Shown here in pieces: positions 14,087 to 23,516 of a DNA stretch of 64,000 bases. The notes beneath the pieces are model-generated. The model was not told the DNA's origin and did not search any database. It worked only from the letters and a program-made list of their open reading frames with translations. The DNA is from Phycicoccus jejuensis. GTDB taxonomy: Bacteria > Actinomycetota > Actinomycetes > Actinomycetales > Dermatophilaceae. How positions within the stretch are numbered: the first letter of the stretch is position 1; each line of letters opens with the position of its first letter. Location: the NCBI RefSeq assembly GCF_000720925.1, contig NZ_JOEE01000001.1, positions 496,001-560,000 of the forward strand, read 5' to 3'. The translations under genes were made by a program, and so were the position numbers.

Positions 14087-14703
14087 CAGCGCAGCACGTC
14101 CGCGCCGGGCTCGGTGAGCACGTCGATGCCGACCGGGCGCCACCCGCCCGCGGACGCGGCGAGGAGCTGTGCCTGGCGGACGTCGATGCGGACGGTCGCC
14201 TCGGGCGAGGTCCGCCCGAGGCTGTCGGTCACGGTGAGGCCGAAGACGTACCACGAGGCCTTGCGCGTCACCGGGAAGCGCACGCGGGGGTTGCGCGCGG
14301 CGGGGTTGGACAGCGCGACCGCGCCGGCGGTGGCCGACCGCGAGACCACGCGCCAGGCGTAGGACGCGACCGTCGCCGCACCCTTGGCCGCGCCCGTGCC
14401 GGCGAGGCGCATGGCCGAGCCGGGCTGGACGGTGAGGCCCTGCCCGGCGGTGGCCGTGGGGGAGTTGGCCGCGGCGTCGTACTCGCCCCGGATCGCGGCG
14501 ATGAGCGCCGTCGCCGCCACTGTCGCCTCGCCGCGCACCTCGGCCACCATCGCGTACGGCTTGACGGCGTTCGACCCGAGGATGCCCGCGACGTACGCCG
14601 TCGGCTGCTGGGTCGCCTCGCCGTAGACGCGAGAGACCCACGCGACGCCCGCGACCATCGTCGCCTCGCCGTAGACCCGGGCGACCCATGCGGTGCCCGC
14701 CAT
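14086..14703 (-). CDS. Minor tail protein with N-terminal degenerate repeats and a PKD-like domain
   Basis: 205 residues. The first 75 contain four or five imperfect units of the type AWVARVYGEAT (also AWVSRVYGEAT, AMVAEVRGEAT, ALIAAIRGE). The rest looks like one PKD/immunoglobulin-like domain, with the QPGSAMRLAGTG opening and YVFGLTVTDSLGRTS motif. Such domains decorate tail fibres and mediate weak carbohydrate or surface contact. It is part of the tail-tip cluster. Confidence 0.6.
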   Translation of the reverse strand: MAGTAWVARVYGEATMVAGVAWVSRVYGEATQQPTAYVAGILGSNAVKPYAMVAEVRGEATVAATALIAAIRGEYDAAANSPTATAGQGLTVQPGSAMRLAGTGAAKGAATVASYAWRVVSRSATAGAVALSNPAARNPRVRFPVTRKASWYVFGLTVTDSLGRTSPEATVRIDVRQAQLLAASAGGWRPVGIDVLTEPGADVLR

Positions 14704-14706
14704 CGG

Positions 14707-15750
14707 TCAGGAGCCCGTCAGGCTCAGGCGCACCCGGATGTCCGACAGCGACGTCTGCGCCGCCTGGTCGGCGGAGCTCACGGCCTGCGAGAAGGTCGCG
14801 ACGCCGGCGGTGTTCACGGTGGTGAAGGCCGGGTAGCTGCGGATCAGCGTGGTGCCGTTGTAGAGGCTCACGACCATGCTGAGGGTCGCGGTGCCGGGCG
14901 AGCACTGCACGTCGACCTCGAGCTTGTTCAGCGGGGCCGCGAGGGGCGCCATCCGCACCTCGGCGACGGCCGCCGTGCCGGTGAGGCCGATCTTCGCCCG
15001 GGTGTTCGGGTCGCTGTCGGAGGTCACGCCGGCGATGGTCGTCCCGCCGTCGAAGGTGGTCCCGGCCGGCACGAGGGTGTCGGCCACGGGCCGGACGCCG
15101 ACGGTCGAGGTCGCCGGGGCGAGCACGACGGTGATCATGGACGCGGTCGCGGTCGGCTGGTCGGTCGTCCACAGCACCGAGGCGACGGTGCCCGCGGTCG
15201 TCGCAGCGTCGCGCTCGGCGGCCATCGACACGAAGCCGAACGTCGCCGCGGCGGAGTCGAGGTTGCCGAGCAGGGTGTGGCCGGAGGCGATGGAGCGCGC
15301 CGAGCTCGACGTCGCGCCGTCCTTCGCGGCGTAGAACTGGACGACCTTGGCGTCGGCCGGCATGGACGCGACGGTCGGCGTGGAGTGCACGGAGGCGGTA
15401 CTCGCCTCGGGGGCCGCGTTGCTGCCCGCGATCGGGCTCGCGCTCGAGGCGCCGGCGTAGACCAGCACGCGCAGGAAGGACTTCGCGGTCGAGGTCGCGG
15501 GGACGGTGATGGTCGAGCCGGCGTCCCCGGCCTGCGCGACGCGCTGCCAGACGACGTGCTGCGGGCCGTCGGTGATCTCCTGCACCGGGGACCACCCTGG
15601 CGGCGGGGAGTCCAGAGCGGTGCCGCCGACCCACTGCAGCAGCATGAGGTCGCCGACGACGGTCGTGCCCGGGATGGTGACGGACTTCGTGGAGCCGACG
15701 GTCGGGAAGTAACCGTCGTTCTTCGTGCGGAGTGCGGGAGGGGTCGCCAC
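14707..15750 (-). CDS. Minor tail / adhesin-like protein
   Basis: 347 residues, predicted all-beta, rich in Ala, Thr and Ser. The N-terminal half has the pattern of a jelly-roll or lectin-like module found in phage tail proteins (SVTIPGTTVVGDLMLLQWVG, then a WSPVQEITDGPQHVVWQRVA segment). The C-terminal half resembles a second carbohydrate-binding-like beta sandwich. Probably a receptor-binding or tail-tip decoration protein. No enzymatic motif seen. Confidence 0.6.
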   Translation of the reverse strand: MATPPALRTKNDGYFPTVGSTKSVTIPGTTVVGDLMLLQWVGGTALDSPPPGWSPVQEITDGPQHVVWQRVAQAGDAGSTITVPATSTAKSFLRVLVYAGASSASPIAGSNAAPEASTASVHSTPTVASMPADAKVVQFYAAKDGATSSSARSIASGHTLLGNLDSAAATFGFVSMAAERDAATTAGTVASVLWTTDQPTATASMITVVLAPATSTVGVRPVADTLVPAGTTFDGGTTIAGVTSDSDPNTRAKIGLTGTAAVAEVRMAPLAAPLNKLEVDVQCSPGTATLSMVVSLYNGTTLIRSYPAFTTVNTAGVATFSQAVSSADQAAQTSLSDIRVRLSLTGS

Positions 15751-15759
15751 GGTGGTCTC

Positions 15760-16896
15760 CTATGCGCTGATGTCGATGAAGGCTTGGTAGGCCGCGTAGG
15801 GCTTGGACGGGTCGACGTTGATGGGCCAGCCCTGGTGCAGCGGCCCGACGGCGTCGCGCACGGTCGTGCCCGCCGTCGTGAACTTCTGATTCCAGAGGTT
15901 GCCCATCGTCGTGAAGAGCAGGACGGTGGTCGGCGGCACCGGCACGTCGAGCAGGCGCGTGCAGTAGTCGGTGATCGACTTCGCCTGTCCGCTGCCGTCG
16001 AGGTCGGAGGGGGAGAGCGGCCCCCACCCGATCGGCTTCCCGCCGCTGTCGAGCGTCGTCGTGTCGAGCGTCGCGAGCCGGGGGGCGACGCGACGCGGGG
16101 CGTTGAACTCGTCGATCCCCCAGCCGTATCCGGGCTGGGTGTAGCCGAGGCGAGCCGCGATGTCGTAGGAGTCCTGGGCCGGGAGCAGCGGCTGGTAGGA
16201 GGTGCCGTAGCCCTTGTAGCCGGTCGGCACGCCGCGAGGGTTGTCGTAGGCGTCGTTATGCCACTCCGTCCCGAGCGGCATCTCGGCGGCCGGCACGCTC
16301 TCGGAGTCCTTGAGGTTGCCCGCGTCCCACGACGGGTTGATGACCGGGACGATCCGGCCGGCGCCGTTGTCGCCTTCGATGATCGCCTGCGCGAGCAGTC
16401 GGTGGGACCGCTTGAAGTCGGCGAGCGAGCCGATGCCCTGCGGCCCTTCTCGCTCGGTGGTGTGGAGGTTGTACTCGTGGTGCATGACGAGCTGGACGTA
16501 CCAGCCGGACGGGATCGCAGCGGCGAAGGCGCGGAACTGCTGGTAGAGCGAGGAGGCGCTCGAGGTGACCGACGCCGGGTTGTAGGTGACGCTCATGTTC
16601 ACCCGACGCGACGACTCGACGCCCGCGAGGCCGAGCCCAGCTGCCCTGTAGCACAGGCCGCCCGGCTTGAAGTGGTCACCGTTGGGGTTCAGGAAGGCGC
16701 CGCCGTTGTAGCAGCGCGCCATCGGCACGCGGCCCCACCGCTGCATCTTCTGGGTGCCCTCGGAGTCGAGGGTGTTGTAGCCGAAGATCGTCTCGACGCG
16801 TGAGCTCGGCGGCTTCGCGACGACCATCTCCTCGGGGTACAGCCATCGGGTGACGCCGGCGGCGTCCTTGCCGAGCTGCTTCAGTCCGAGCCCCAT
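15760..16896 (-). CDS. Tail protein with GH26-like glycosidase fold
   Basis: 378 residues. Two motifs suggest a retaining TIM-barrel hydrolase of the GH26 type: LVMHHEYN, like the HE-x-N acid/base motif of mannanases, and GWGIDEFNAP, a possible nucleophile Glu strand about 110 residues later. Supporting Trp-rich strands and IVPVINPSWDAG lie between. There is no signal peptide and the gene sits among tail-tip genes, so the protein is probably part of the virion and may cut a mannan-like or other surface polysaccharide during adsorption. The family assignment is by eye. Confidence 0.6.
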   Translation of the reverse strand: MGLGLKQLGKDAAGVTRWLYPEEMVVAKPPSSRVETIFGYNTLDSEGTQKMQRWGRVPMARCYNGGAFLNPNGDHFKPGGLCYRAAGLGLAGVESSRRVNMSVTYNPASVTSSASSLYQQFRAFAAAIPSGWYVQLVMHHEYNLHTTEREGPQGIGSLADFKRSHRLLAQAIIEGDNGAGRIVPVINPSWDAGNLKDSESVPAAEMPLGTEWHNDAYDNPRGVPTGYKGYGTSYQPLLPAQDSYDIAARLGYTQPGYGWGIDEFNAPRRVAPRLATLDTTTLDSGGKPIGWGPLSPSDLDGSGQAKSITDYCTRLLDVPVPPTTVLLFTTMGNLWNQKFTTAGTTVRDAVGPLHQGWPINVDPSKPYAAYQAFIDISA

Positions 16897-16898
16897 GC

Positions 16899-17687
16899 TC
16901 AGAGCGCCCCGCCGACGATGAGGAAGTCGCCGGGGATGCCGGCGGCCGGGTCCGGCGCGTAGGCGCCCGAGCCGTCCGTCGTGCGGGGCGGCTCGGCGCT
17001 GGTGAATAGCTGCCGGTAGAAGACCGAGCGCGTCGCGTCGAGGGTGACGCTCGAGCGCGGCGGGTAGGTGCCGTCCGGGTTCTGCGGGATCGGGTTCATG
17101 AGCGTGCCCGCCGGGGGTAGCTGGCTCTGCGGAACCTTGCCGCCCACGAGGTCGGCCTTCGGCGGCACGCCCTTGAGGTCCTCGTACAGGCCGGAGTAGA
17201 TGACGTCCGGGCCGGCGATGTCCTCGACGGGGATCGAGAGCCGGTCGTCGCGTGCGTGAATCTGCCTCAGCGTGAAGTCGGTCGCGGTGACCTTCTCGAT
17301 CGTGATGGGGCCGCCGCCGGTCCCGCCGCCGCCCTGCTCGGCGAGGCGCAGGGCGTCCTCCGCCGCGGCGAGCGCCCGGGTGGACTGGGCCAGCGCGGTC
17401 TCGACGTCCAGGCCGGCGCTGATGGCGGCGAGCGTCGCCTCGGCGGAGAACAGTGGGCCGACCCACGTCACCCCGCCGTCGCCCGAGACGGTGATCGCGT
17501 CCGGGTCGAAGATCGCGTCCCAGTAGCCGTAGTCCTCGACGGCGATGTCGGAGAGGCCGACGCCCTCGGGGTAGCTGCGAGCCTGCAGGATGGCGCCCGG
17601 GCCGGGGCGCTTGACCTGGCCGGGGTTGGCCGGGTCGGCGATCTCGACGAAGTGCGCCGGGTTCGTCCGGGTGCCGAAGGTGGGCAT
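16899..17687 (-). CDS. Tail fibre-like protein
   Basis: 262 residues. The N-terminal region (IADPANPGQVKRPGPGAILQ) looks like a baseplate-attachment segment, followed by a short coiled coil (DVETALAQSTRALAAAEDAL), a GGGGTGGG linker and a C-terminal region with VPPKADLVGGKVPQSQLPP, a phrase common in trimeric actinophage fibres and collar proteins. ATG 17687. It ends two bases before the glycosidase-like gene begins, suggesting coordinated assembly. Confidence 0.6.
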   Translation of the reverse strand: MPTFGTRTNPAHFVEIADPANPGQVKRPGPGAILQARSYPEGVGLSDIAVEDYGYWDAIFDPDAITVSGDGGVTWVGPLFSAEATLAAISAGLDVETALAQSTRALAAAEDALRLAEQGGGGTGGGPITIEKVTATDFTLRQIHARDDRLSIPVEDIAGPDVIYSGLYEDLKGVPPKADLVGGKVPQSQLPPAGTLMNPIPQNPDGTYPPRSSVTLDATRSVFYRQLFTSAEPPRTTDGSGAYAPDPAAGIPGDFLIVGGAL

Positions 17688-17700
17688 TTCGGTCGTCCTC

Positions 17701-18633
17701 TCAGTTGCTGCGGTAGACGGCGTGGACGTAGAGGGTGCAGCCGGGGCCGATGCGGACGTTCGGGGCCGTCGCCGTGATCTCGAAGTCGCCGTTCTGCTTG
17801 ATGACCCCGTGCAGTGCGAACGTCGCGCCGCTGGTGCCGCCCGTCGTGATCGACCCCTCGACCGGGATCGTCCGACGCGGCCGGGCGAGGGCGGGCAGGG
17901 TGCACATGCGGAAGTCGGTGATCCCGCCGCTCGCGGTCGCCAGCTGGCCCGAGCCGGACTTGAGGGTGCCGCGGATGTCGACCTCGACCATGCCGTTGAG
18001 GACGCTCCACGCGGTCCCCTGAGCGGACCAGTCGGTCGGCGTGGTCACGCCGTCCGTGCGGTCGCCCGTGTCGGCCTTGATGAGCTTCCACTCGCCGCCC
18101 TCGAGCAGCCAGACACCGTCGCGCCGAAAGACCACCTGCACGCCCTGCGCGTAGGCCGGATCGGGGTTGGAGACGCCGGTGTCGGCGTAGAGGGTCGAGA
18201 CGCGAGCCACGCGGTAGGACTTCTGGGCCGCCAGGTCGAGGGTCTGGGACTCCCTGCGGGTGACCTCCCAGATGGGCCACCACGCGCCGCCGGCGGGGAT
18301 GGGGATGGAGCCCTTGGTGTAGACCTCGAGGGACAGCGGCCCCTCCGGGTACCGGCCCTCGAGCGCCGGGTCGTACATCACGCCGATGCTGTAGGTCTTG
18401 GCCGGGTTGCCGGCCGTCACCGCAGGCAGGGTGAGGTCGTGCGCCTCGGTCACCTCGAGCTCGAAGCCCATGAAGTTGAGGCGGCTCGGGGCGCTGACTG
18501 TCGCGACGTTGGACGTGGACGAGAGCGTGAGGATGGTGCTCACGTCAACGCCCTGGTGCTGCCGGCGCAGCAGCTTCGACCACATCGCCGTCGTGATGTT
18601 CTTCTTGTTGATGGGGTACGACAGGGTCGTCAT
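17701..18633 (-). CDS. Tail-tip/baseplate protein
   Basis: 310 residues, beta-rich, opening MTTLSYPINKKNITTAMWSK, with LNFMGFELEVTEAHDLTLPA in the first half and a C-terminal beta sandwich typical of siphovirus upper-fibre or baseplate proteins. ATG 18633 overlaps the previous gene by ATGA. The N-terminal part may dock on the tail protein encoded just upstream. Assigned by position and composition. Confidence 0.6.
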   Translation of the reverse strand: MTTLSYPINKKNITTAMWSKLLRRQHQGVDVSTILTLSSTSNVATVSAPSRLNFMGFELEVTEAHDLTLPAVTAGNPAKTYSIGVMYDPALEGRYPEGPLSLEVYTKGSIPIPAGGAWWPIWEVTRRESQTLDLAAQKSYRVARVSTLYADTGVSNPDPAYAQGVQVVFRRDGVWLLEGGEWKLIKADTGDRTDGVTTPTDWSAQGTAWSVLNGMVEVDIRGTLKSGSGQLATASGGITDFRMCTLPALARPRRTIPVEGSITTGGTSGATFALHGVIKQNGDFEITATAPNVRIGPGCTLYVHAVYRSN

Positions 18634-19754
18634 CGCGCCTGCACCTTCCGAATCGCCTTGCGCTGCTCGAGGAACTGCTTCTGGTCGCGGGTCAGGCCGG
18701 CGTCCGGGGAGCCGACGACGCCCGAGACGTCCTGGCCCTCCTTGGTCACGACGGTGGTCACCTGGCGCAGCCGGTCCGCGACGAAGTCGCCGTCGAGGTC
18801 GAGGCCGACGAGCGCGCCGAGCGGGACGTCGCGGCCGAGCCGGCGGCCCGGCACGTCGGGGACGGTCACACTGATGTCGACGGGGCTCGCCTTGTCGGCG
18901 AGCTCGTCGTCGCCGGCCTTGTCGAGCTCGGCCGTGTCGCTGGTGTTGCGCTGGTCGACGAAGGTCTCGATGCGCTGGGACCACAGGGCCTCGGCCGCCG
19001 CGTCGCCCCGCTCGCGCAGGATGCGCGCGGCTCCTTCGCCGCCGCCGCCGACGAGCGCGCGCGTCGCGCCCGGGGCCTGCACGGTGTAATCCCAGCCGTC
19101 GCCGAGGGAGCCCGGGCCGCCCTGCTCGTCCGTGCCGTACTTCGCCGTGGCCGACAGGTCGGGGCTGCTCTCGACCGCGACGACCAGGTCGGTGCCGTCC
19201 TGCGTGACCGTGACCCGCAGGCCGGCCGACTCCGCGATGTCGTGCATGAGCTGGCCGAGGTTGTCGAACCGGGCGGTGATCTTCCGGGCGCCGCCGCGGC
19301 CACTCGATGCGGGAAGGATCAGCCCGGGGACCCTGCGGTTCGCGAGCGCGCCCGGGCCGGCGTTCGCGTTGAGGAAGGCGAGCAGCACCGACTCGGCCGA
19401 GCCGCTGCGCACGTCGTAGTCGGCGGTCTGGTCCTCCCACGCTGCGCCGGGGGTGGGGTAGCAGATGCGCCCCCACGGCCAGACGAGGTCCGAAGCGAAG
19501 GTCGCGACGCCGGAGCCCTTGCCGCTCTTGCTGAAGTTGATCAGCGGGCCGGAGAAGCGCACGCCGTCCTCGTCCTCGAGGGTGCATCCGCCGCCCGGCG
19601 TGAGGAGGGAGCGCAGGTGACCGAGCGGGCCGGTGATCTGCAGTGAGTCCGGCTTGTTGCATCGCTCGACGAGCTCGAGCTTGTCGAGGTCGGAGAAGGC
19701 CGTCCCCTCGGTGCGCGCCGGCGAGCGGCCGCGCAGGGTCCACGAGGTCACCAT
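18630..19754 (-). CDS. Siphovirus tail protein (Gp37-like, Tal region)
   Basis: 374 residues. The sequence follows the pattern of Gp37-like/tail-associated proteins in actinophages: W-TLRGRSPAR start, then DKLELVERCNKPDSLQ, a ring-forming beta domain, IAESAGLRVTVTQDGTD, and a C-terminal RQVTTVVTKEGQDVSGVVGS strand. It probably forms the hub under the distal tail protein. ATG 19754 and GTG 19751 both overlap the upstream stop; ATG is listed. Confidence 0.72.
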   Translation of the reverse strand: MVTSWTLRGRSPARTEGTAFSDLDKLELVERCNKPDSLQITGPLGHLRSLLTPGGGCTLEDEDGVRFSGPLINFSKSGKGSGVATFASDLVWPWGRICYPTPGAAWEDQTADYDVRSGSAESVLLAFLNANAGPGALANRRVPGLILPASSGRGGARKITARFDNLGQLMHDIAESAGLRVTVTQDGTDLVVAVESSPDLSATAKYGTDEQGGPGSLGDGWDYTVQAPGATRALVGGGGEGAARILRERGDAAAEALWSQRIETFVDQRNTSDTAELDKAGDDELADKASPVDISVTVPDVPGRRLGRDVPLGALVGLDLDGDFVADRLRQVTTVVTKEGQDVSGVVGSPDAGLTRDQKQFLEQRKAIRKVQAR

Positions 19755-20728
19755 GCCGACTCGTGCAGGCTCTCGCCGAAGACGCGCGCGTGTGATGCCG
19801 CCGTGGCTCCGGACATCTGGACGGTGATGGTCGTCTCGCCCGGGGGTAGCGGCCGCCACTTCGGCGAGGTGCCGACCTTCTCCCACGCGTCGACGCCGTT
19901 CAGCAGCGCGCGCTTCCGCCGGCCCGTCTCGAGCAGGAAGACGTCGCCGTCCGCGATGGGGCCGATGGTGACGTCGAGGCCGCCCGGCGAGGCGACGCGG
20001 GTGGTGGACGCCGGCCCGATGAGCTCGACGCTCGCAGGCGAGGGCACGCGCCCCGGGATCGAGAGCGGCATGTCCGCGCCGAGGGCGATGGCGGGGGACA
20101 GGCGCCGGGGCCACTCGTCGGCGGGATCGTCCGAGAGGAACGGGTCGTCCGTCGGCAGGCCGATAGACGGCGTCGTCCACGGCTCGCCGCGCCAGAGCGG
20201 GTCGACGGCGCGCAGCTTGACGTCGAACATCGACCAGTAGGTCGCGTTGCTCGCCGAGAAGCCCTCGGCACCTTCGAGGCCGTCGACGTAGTAGCACCGC
20301 AGCCGGCGCGTGCTGCCGTCCTGCCCGGTCGCGACAAGGTCGAGCGTGCCCTCGTCCGTCGCGTAGTCGTTGAAGTCGTACGACATCGCCTGGCCCAGCT
20401 CGTCGAGCTGGTCGAGGTGGGTCAGGATGCGCTGGTCCTTCGCCTCGACGAACAGCGGGATGACGACGTCGCGGGGGGCGCGGCGAATCTGCTCGATCCT
20501 CGCGCCGTCCATGCCGGGGTACTCGCGCTCGGTGAAGGTGCGCGGGGCCATGCGCAGCCCGGTCAGGCCGCTGAGAGCGACGTACGTCGTCGACCCGACG
20601 GACCCGTTGAAGATGGGCAGAGGCGCGCCGGTGGCGACGTCCACGAGGTCGAGGCGGCGGCGGTCGACGTCGGGCCGGATGACCGGAGCGCGGCCGCGCA
20701 GGAAGTTGACCCTAGCGAGGATCGGCAC
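19748..20728 (-). CDS. Distal tail protein (Dit-like)
   Basis: 326 residues with the Dit-type N-terminal ring domain (LSGLTGLRMAPRTFTEREYP, GMDGARIEQIRRAPRDVVIP, then LDQLDELGQAMSYDF) and a beta-rich C-terminal galectin-like part. Dit hexamers connect the tail tube to the hub and receptor-binding proteins. It lies between the tape measure and the hub gene, as in most siphoviruses. Confidence 0.75.
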   Translation of the reverse strand: MPILARVNFLRGRAPVIRPDVDRRRLDLVDVATGAPLPIFNGSVGSTTYVALSGLTGLRMAPRTFTEREYPGMDGARIEQIRRAPRDVVIPLFVEAKDQRILTHLDQLDELGQAMSYDFNDYATDEGTLDLVATGQDGSTRRLRCYYVDGLEGAEGFSASNATYWSMFDVKLRAVDPLWRGEPWTTPSIGLPTDDPFLSDDPADEWPRRLSPAIALGADMPLSIPGRVPSPASVELIGPASTTRVASPGGLDVTIGPIADGDVFLLETGRRKRALLNGVDAWEKVGTSPKWRPLPPGETTITVQMSGATAASHARVFGESLHESAW

Positions 20729-20743
20729 GTCGGCTCCTGTTCA

Positions 20744-23503
20744 TCACGGGCCCCAGGTGGGGTGGAGTGCGGCCTCGCGGCGCTCGGCGGCCTTCGCCTC
20801 GCGGACGATCTCGCGAGCGTCGGTCGAGGGTGCGGTGACCTGGTAGACGACGCTGCGCCCGGGCGCGCTGGGCATCGGGATGTCGGACGGCCGCAGCCCG
20901 CCGTTGATCGCCTGCAGGAGCGGCTCCCAGATGGAGGTCGCTACCGGGTTGACGACCATCTCGCCGCCGGTGAGCGGCTGCTGCAGGGTGCGCCCGCCGG
21001 TCGCGAGCGGCCACAGCACGTTGTCGTAGCCGGGGTTGATGCCGGGCACCTTCCCGCCGGCGTACAGGCCCGGGACGCGGCCGCCCTCGTGCAGGCCGCC
21101 GACCGACGAGACGCCGGAGACGCGGATGTTCATGCTCCGGTACTTCGCCTTCAGCGCGGCCAGCGCGGCGTCCGCCGGGCTGGTGTTCGCGTTGACTGTC
21201 ATCGAGGCCTCGGCGGCGCTGATCTTGCCCTTGAGGGTGCGCAGCTTGCCCTCACCGGGCTTGGTGTTGCCGCCGATGTCGACGGTGCCCTCGCCGCGGT
21301 TGATGAGCTTGATGATCCGGTCGAGCGCGTCGGCCGCCGGCACCCGGTCGCCGTTGATGGTGACCGTGCCGTCCGAGGCGTCGATGTTCTCGGTGAGGAT
21401 CTTCAGGACTTCCTCGGCGTTCTTCTTCTCGCCGTTGATCGTCACCGTGCCGCCGGACTCGTCGACCTTCGCCGAGAACTTGTCCATATCCTCGGCCATC
21501 GCGACGGTCGCGTCGTGCACGCGCGCCTTCAGCAGCTCGGGGGCCGCCCAGGTGTTGACCTTGTCGCGCACGTCCTCGAGCGCGGCGGGCACGTTGGTGC
21601 GGATGCCGTCGGCGCCGTCCTGCGCGGCGGACGCGAGCTCGCGCAGGGACTCCGCCGCGCCGCTCGTGTCGAGGCCGGGAATCCAGTCGATCGCGTCGAG
21701 CAGGCTGGCGAAGGCGACGGCCAGGTTCGAGACGCCCTCGAGGCCCTGAGCCGTGAACTCCGACAGCGCGATTCCCGCGTCGATGGCGCCGTTGATGATG
21801 TCGAGGAAGAACTGGATGATCGGCTCGCGGTTGCGCGAGACCCAGTCGGCGGCCGCGTCGATCTGGTCGCCGAAGGCGTCCGCGAGCGCGCCCTTGATCC
21901 CGTCCGCCGCGACCTCGATGTTCCGCTGGGCGGCCTCGATCTTCGTCGCGCTGTTGTCGGCCATCGTCGCGAGCGCGCGGTCAGCTGCGCCGGCCGAGCC
22001 ATTCACGCCGCCGAGGGCCTTCGAGACGGTGTCGAGGTCGAGGGCGAACAGAGCCGCGCCGAGGTCCTCGCCGGGCCCGCCGAACAGGTTGGCGATGACC
22101 GACTGGACGTTCTTCCCCTCGTCCTTCGACTCGCGCAGCGCGTCGAAGACCTTCCCCATCGCCTCGGTCGCCCGGGGTCCGCCCTCCTGGAAGGCCGCGA
22201 CGGTGTCCTTCGCGTTCAGGCCCAGGTCCTTGAGCGCCTGGATGGCGGGGTCGGTGCCCTCGCGGGCGCGGAGACCGAGCTCCTTCAGCGCGTCGGCGAC
22301 CTTGTCCGTGTCCCGGGCGCCGGCCTGCACGCCCTGCAGGATCAGCCCGAGCGCCTGCTCGCCGTTCAGGCCGGCGACCACCCACTGGTTGCTGTACTCG
22401 TTGAGGGTGTCGAGCAGGTCGTCGCCGGGCACCTTCTGCGACGCCACGGTGATGAGGTCGAAGGCCTGGTTCGCGTCCTTCACGAGGCCGGTCTTCAGCA
22501 TGTTGCCGACGGCCTGGACCGACATCGGGATGTCGTACTCGAACAGGTCCTGCAGGCCCGAGAGCTTCGCGATGACGTTCTCGATCTCGGCGTCGGTCGC
22601 GTTCGAGTCGATGAGCCCACCGGCCAGCGCGCGCCGGGCGGTGTCGAGGTTGATCTCGACGGAGTCGCCGTAGGCGTTCGAGTAGGCCTCTCCCGCAGCG
22701 CGGCCGAAGCGGGCCGACGTCGCCTCGTCCAGCCCGGTCCGCGCCGAGAACAGGTCGCGCGAGGCGTCGACCTTCAGCCCGTCCTTGACCGCGGCGAAGA
22801 ACGTCGCGCCGATGGCCGCACCGATGCCGACGACGGCACCCGCGATCGGGATGGTGCCGAGCGCGTCGATGATGCCCTTCGCCAGGCCCTCGCCCGCGTC
22901 CGCGCCGCCGGCCTCGCCGGCGTCGCCGATCTCGCCCTCGAGGTCCTTCACGGAGGCCTCGGCCTTGGACGTGTCGGCCGTGACGGTGACAGCGGCCTTC
23001 GCGCCCTGCAGCTCGCGCAGCGACGCCCGGGCCTCGCGGAGGCGCTTCTGCGCGTCCTTGATGTCGGCGGTGACGGTCGGCGTGACCTCGAGCGTGCGCA
23101 GCAGGCCGAGCTCGTTGGTGATGGACGCGATGGCCTTCTGGGCGTCCTTGATGCCCGCGTCGATGCGGACCTCGGTGCGCTGCTGCGTCAGGGTCTTGAT
23201 CTCGCGCCGGACCTCGGCGATGTTCGCCTTGGCCGCCTCGATCTTCAGGTCGACCTCGGGCGAGGCCGGCTGCTTCTTCAGCTCGCCGAGCTCGCGCGTG
23301 AGGTCGGACAGTCGCTTCTTCGCCTCGTCGATCTGGACGTCGATGTCGGGCTTGACCTGCTGGGCGTCGAGCGCCTTCAGGTCCTTGGTCAGACCGTCGA
23401 CCTTCTGGCCGGTCTTGTCCACGTCACGCGACAGGTCGGTCATGCCCTTACGGGCGCCGGAGACGCGGGCCTCGAAGATGGCGCGGACGGTACGGTCAGC
23501 CAC
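20744..23503 (-). CDS. Tape measure protein
   Basis: 919 residues. The N-terminal part is long coiled coil (DVDKTGQKVDGLTKDLKALD, KKRLSDLTRELGELKKQ). A Gly/Ala-rich hydrophobic stretch (GTIPIAGAVVGIGAAIGA) follows, then the TMP-type helical core with NAYGDSVEINLDTARRALAG, and a C-terminal GG-rich region (GGLHEGGRVPGLYAGGKVPG). It fixes tail length: at about 0.15 nm per residue a tail near 130-140 nm would be expected. It also helps DNA entry. Confidence 0.92.
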   Translation of the reverse strand: MADRTVRAIFEARVSGARKGMTDLSRDVDKTGQKVDGLTKDLKALDAQQVKPDIDVQIDEAKKRLSDLTRELGELKKQPASPEVDLKIEAAKANIAEVRREIKTLTQQRTEVRIDAGIKDAQKAIASITNELGLLRTLEVTPTVTADIKDAQKRLREARASLRELQGAKAAVTVTADTSKAEASVKDLEGEIGDAGEAGGADAGEGLAKGIIDALGTIPIAGAVVGIGAAIGATFFAAVKDGLKVDASRDLFSARTGLDEATSARFGRAAGEAYSNAYGDSVEINLDTARRALAGGLIDSNATDAEIENVIAKLSGLQDLFEYDIPMSVQAVGNMLKTGLVKDANQAFDLITVASQKVPGDDLLDTLNEYSNQWVVAGLNGEQALGLILQGVQAGARDTDKVADALKELGLRAREGTDPAIQALKDLGLNAKDTVAAFQEGGPRATEAMGKVFDALRESKDEGKNVQSVIANLFGGPGEDLGAALFALDLDTVSKALGGVNGSAGAADRALATMADNSATKIEAAQRNIEVAADGIKGALADAFGDQIDAAADWVSRNREPIIQFFLDIINGAIDAGIALSEFTAQGLEGVSNLAVAFASLLDAIDWIPGLDTSGAAESLRELASAAQDGADGIRTNVPAALEDVRDKVNTWAAPELLKARVHDATVAMAEDMDKFSAKVDESGGTVTINGEKKNAEEVLKILTENIDASDGTVTINGDRVPAADALDRIIKLINRGEGTVDIGGNTKPGEGKLRTLKGKISAAEASMTVNANTSPADAALAALKAKYRSMNIRVSGVSSVGGLHEGGRVPGLYAGGKVPGINPGYDNVLWPLATGGRTLQQPLTGGEMVVNPVATSIWEPLLQAINGGLRPSDIPMPSAPGRSVVYQVTAPSTDAREIVREAKAAERREAALHPTWGP

Positions 23504-23516
23504 GGGGCGCCCCCTT

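Noticed and set aside
13925..16027. 700-codon leftward frame through several tail genes
   Set aside because: Arg/His-rich shadow in another frame; only its last 53 codons (13925-14086) correspond to a plausible gene.
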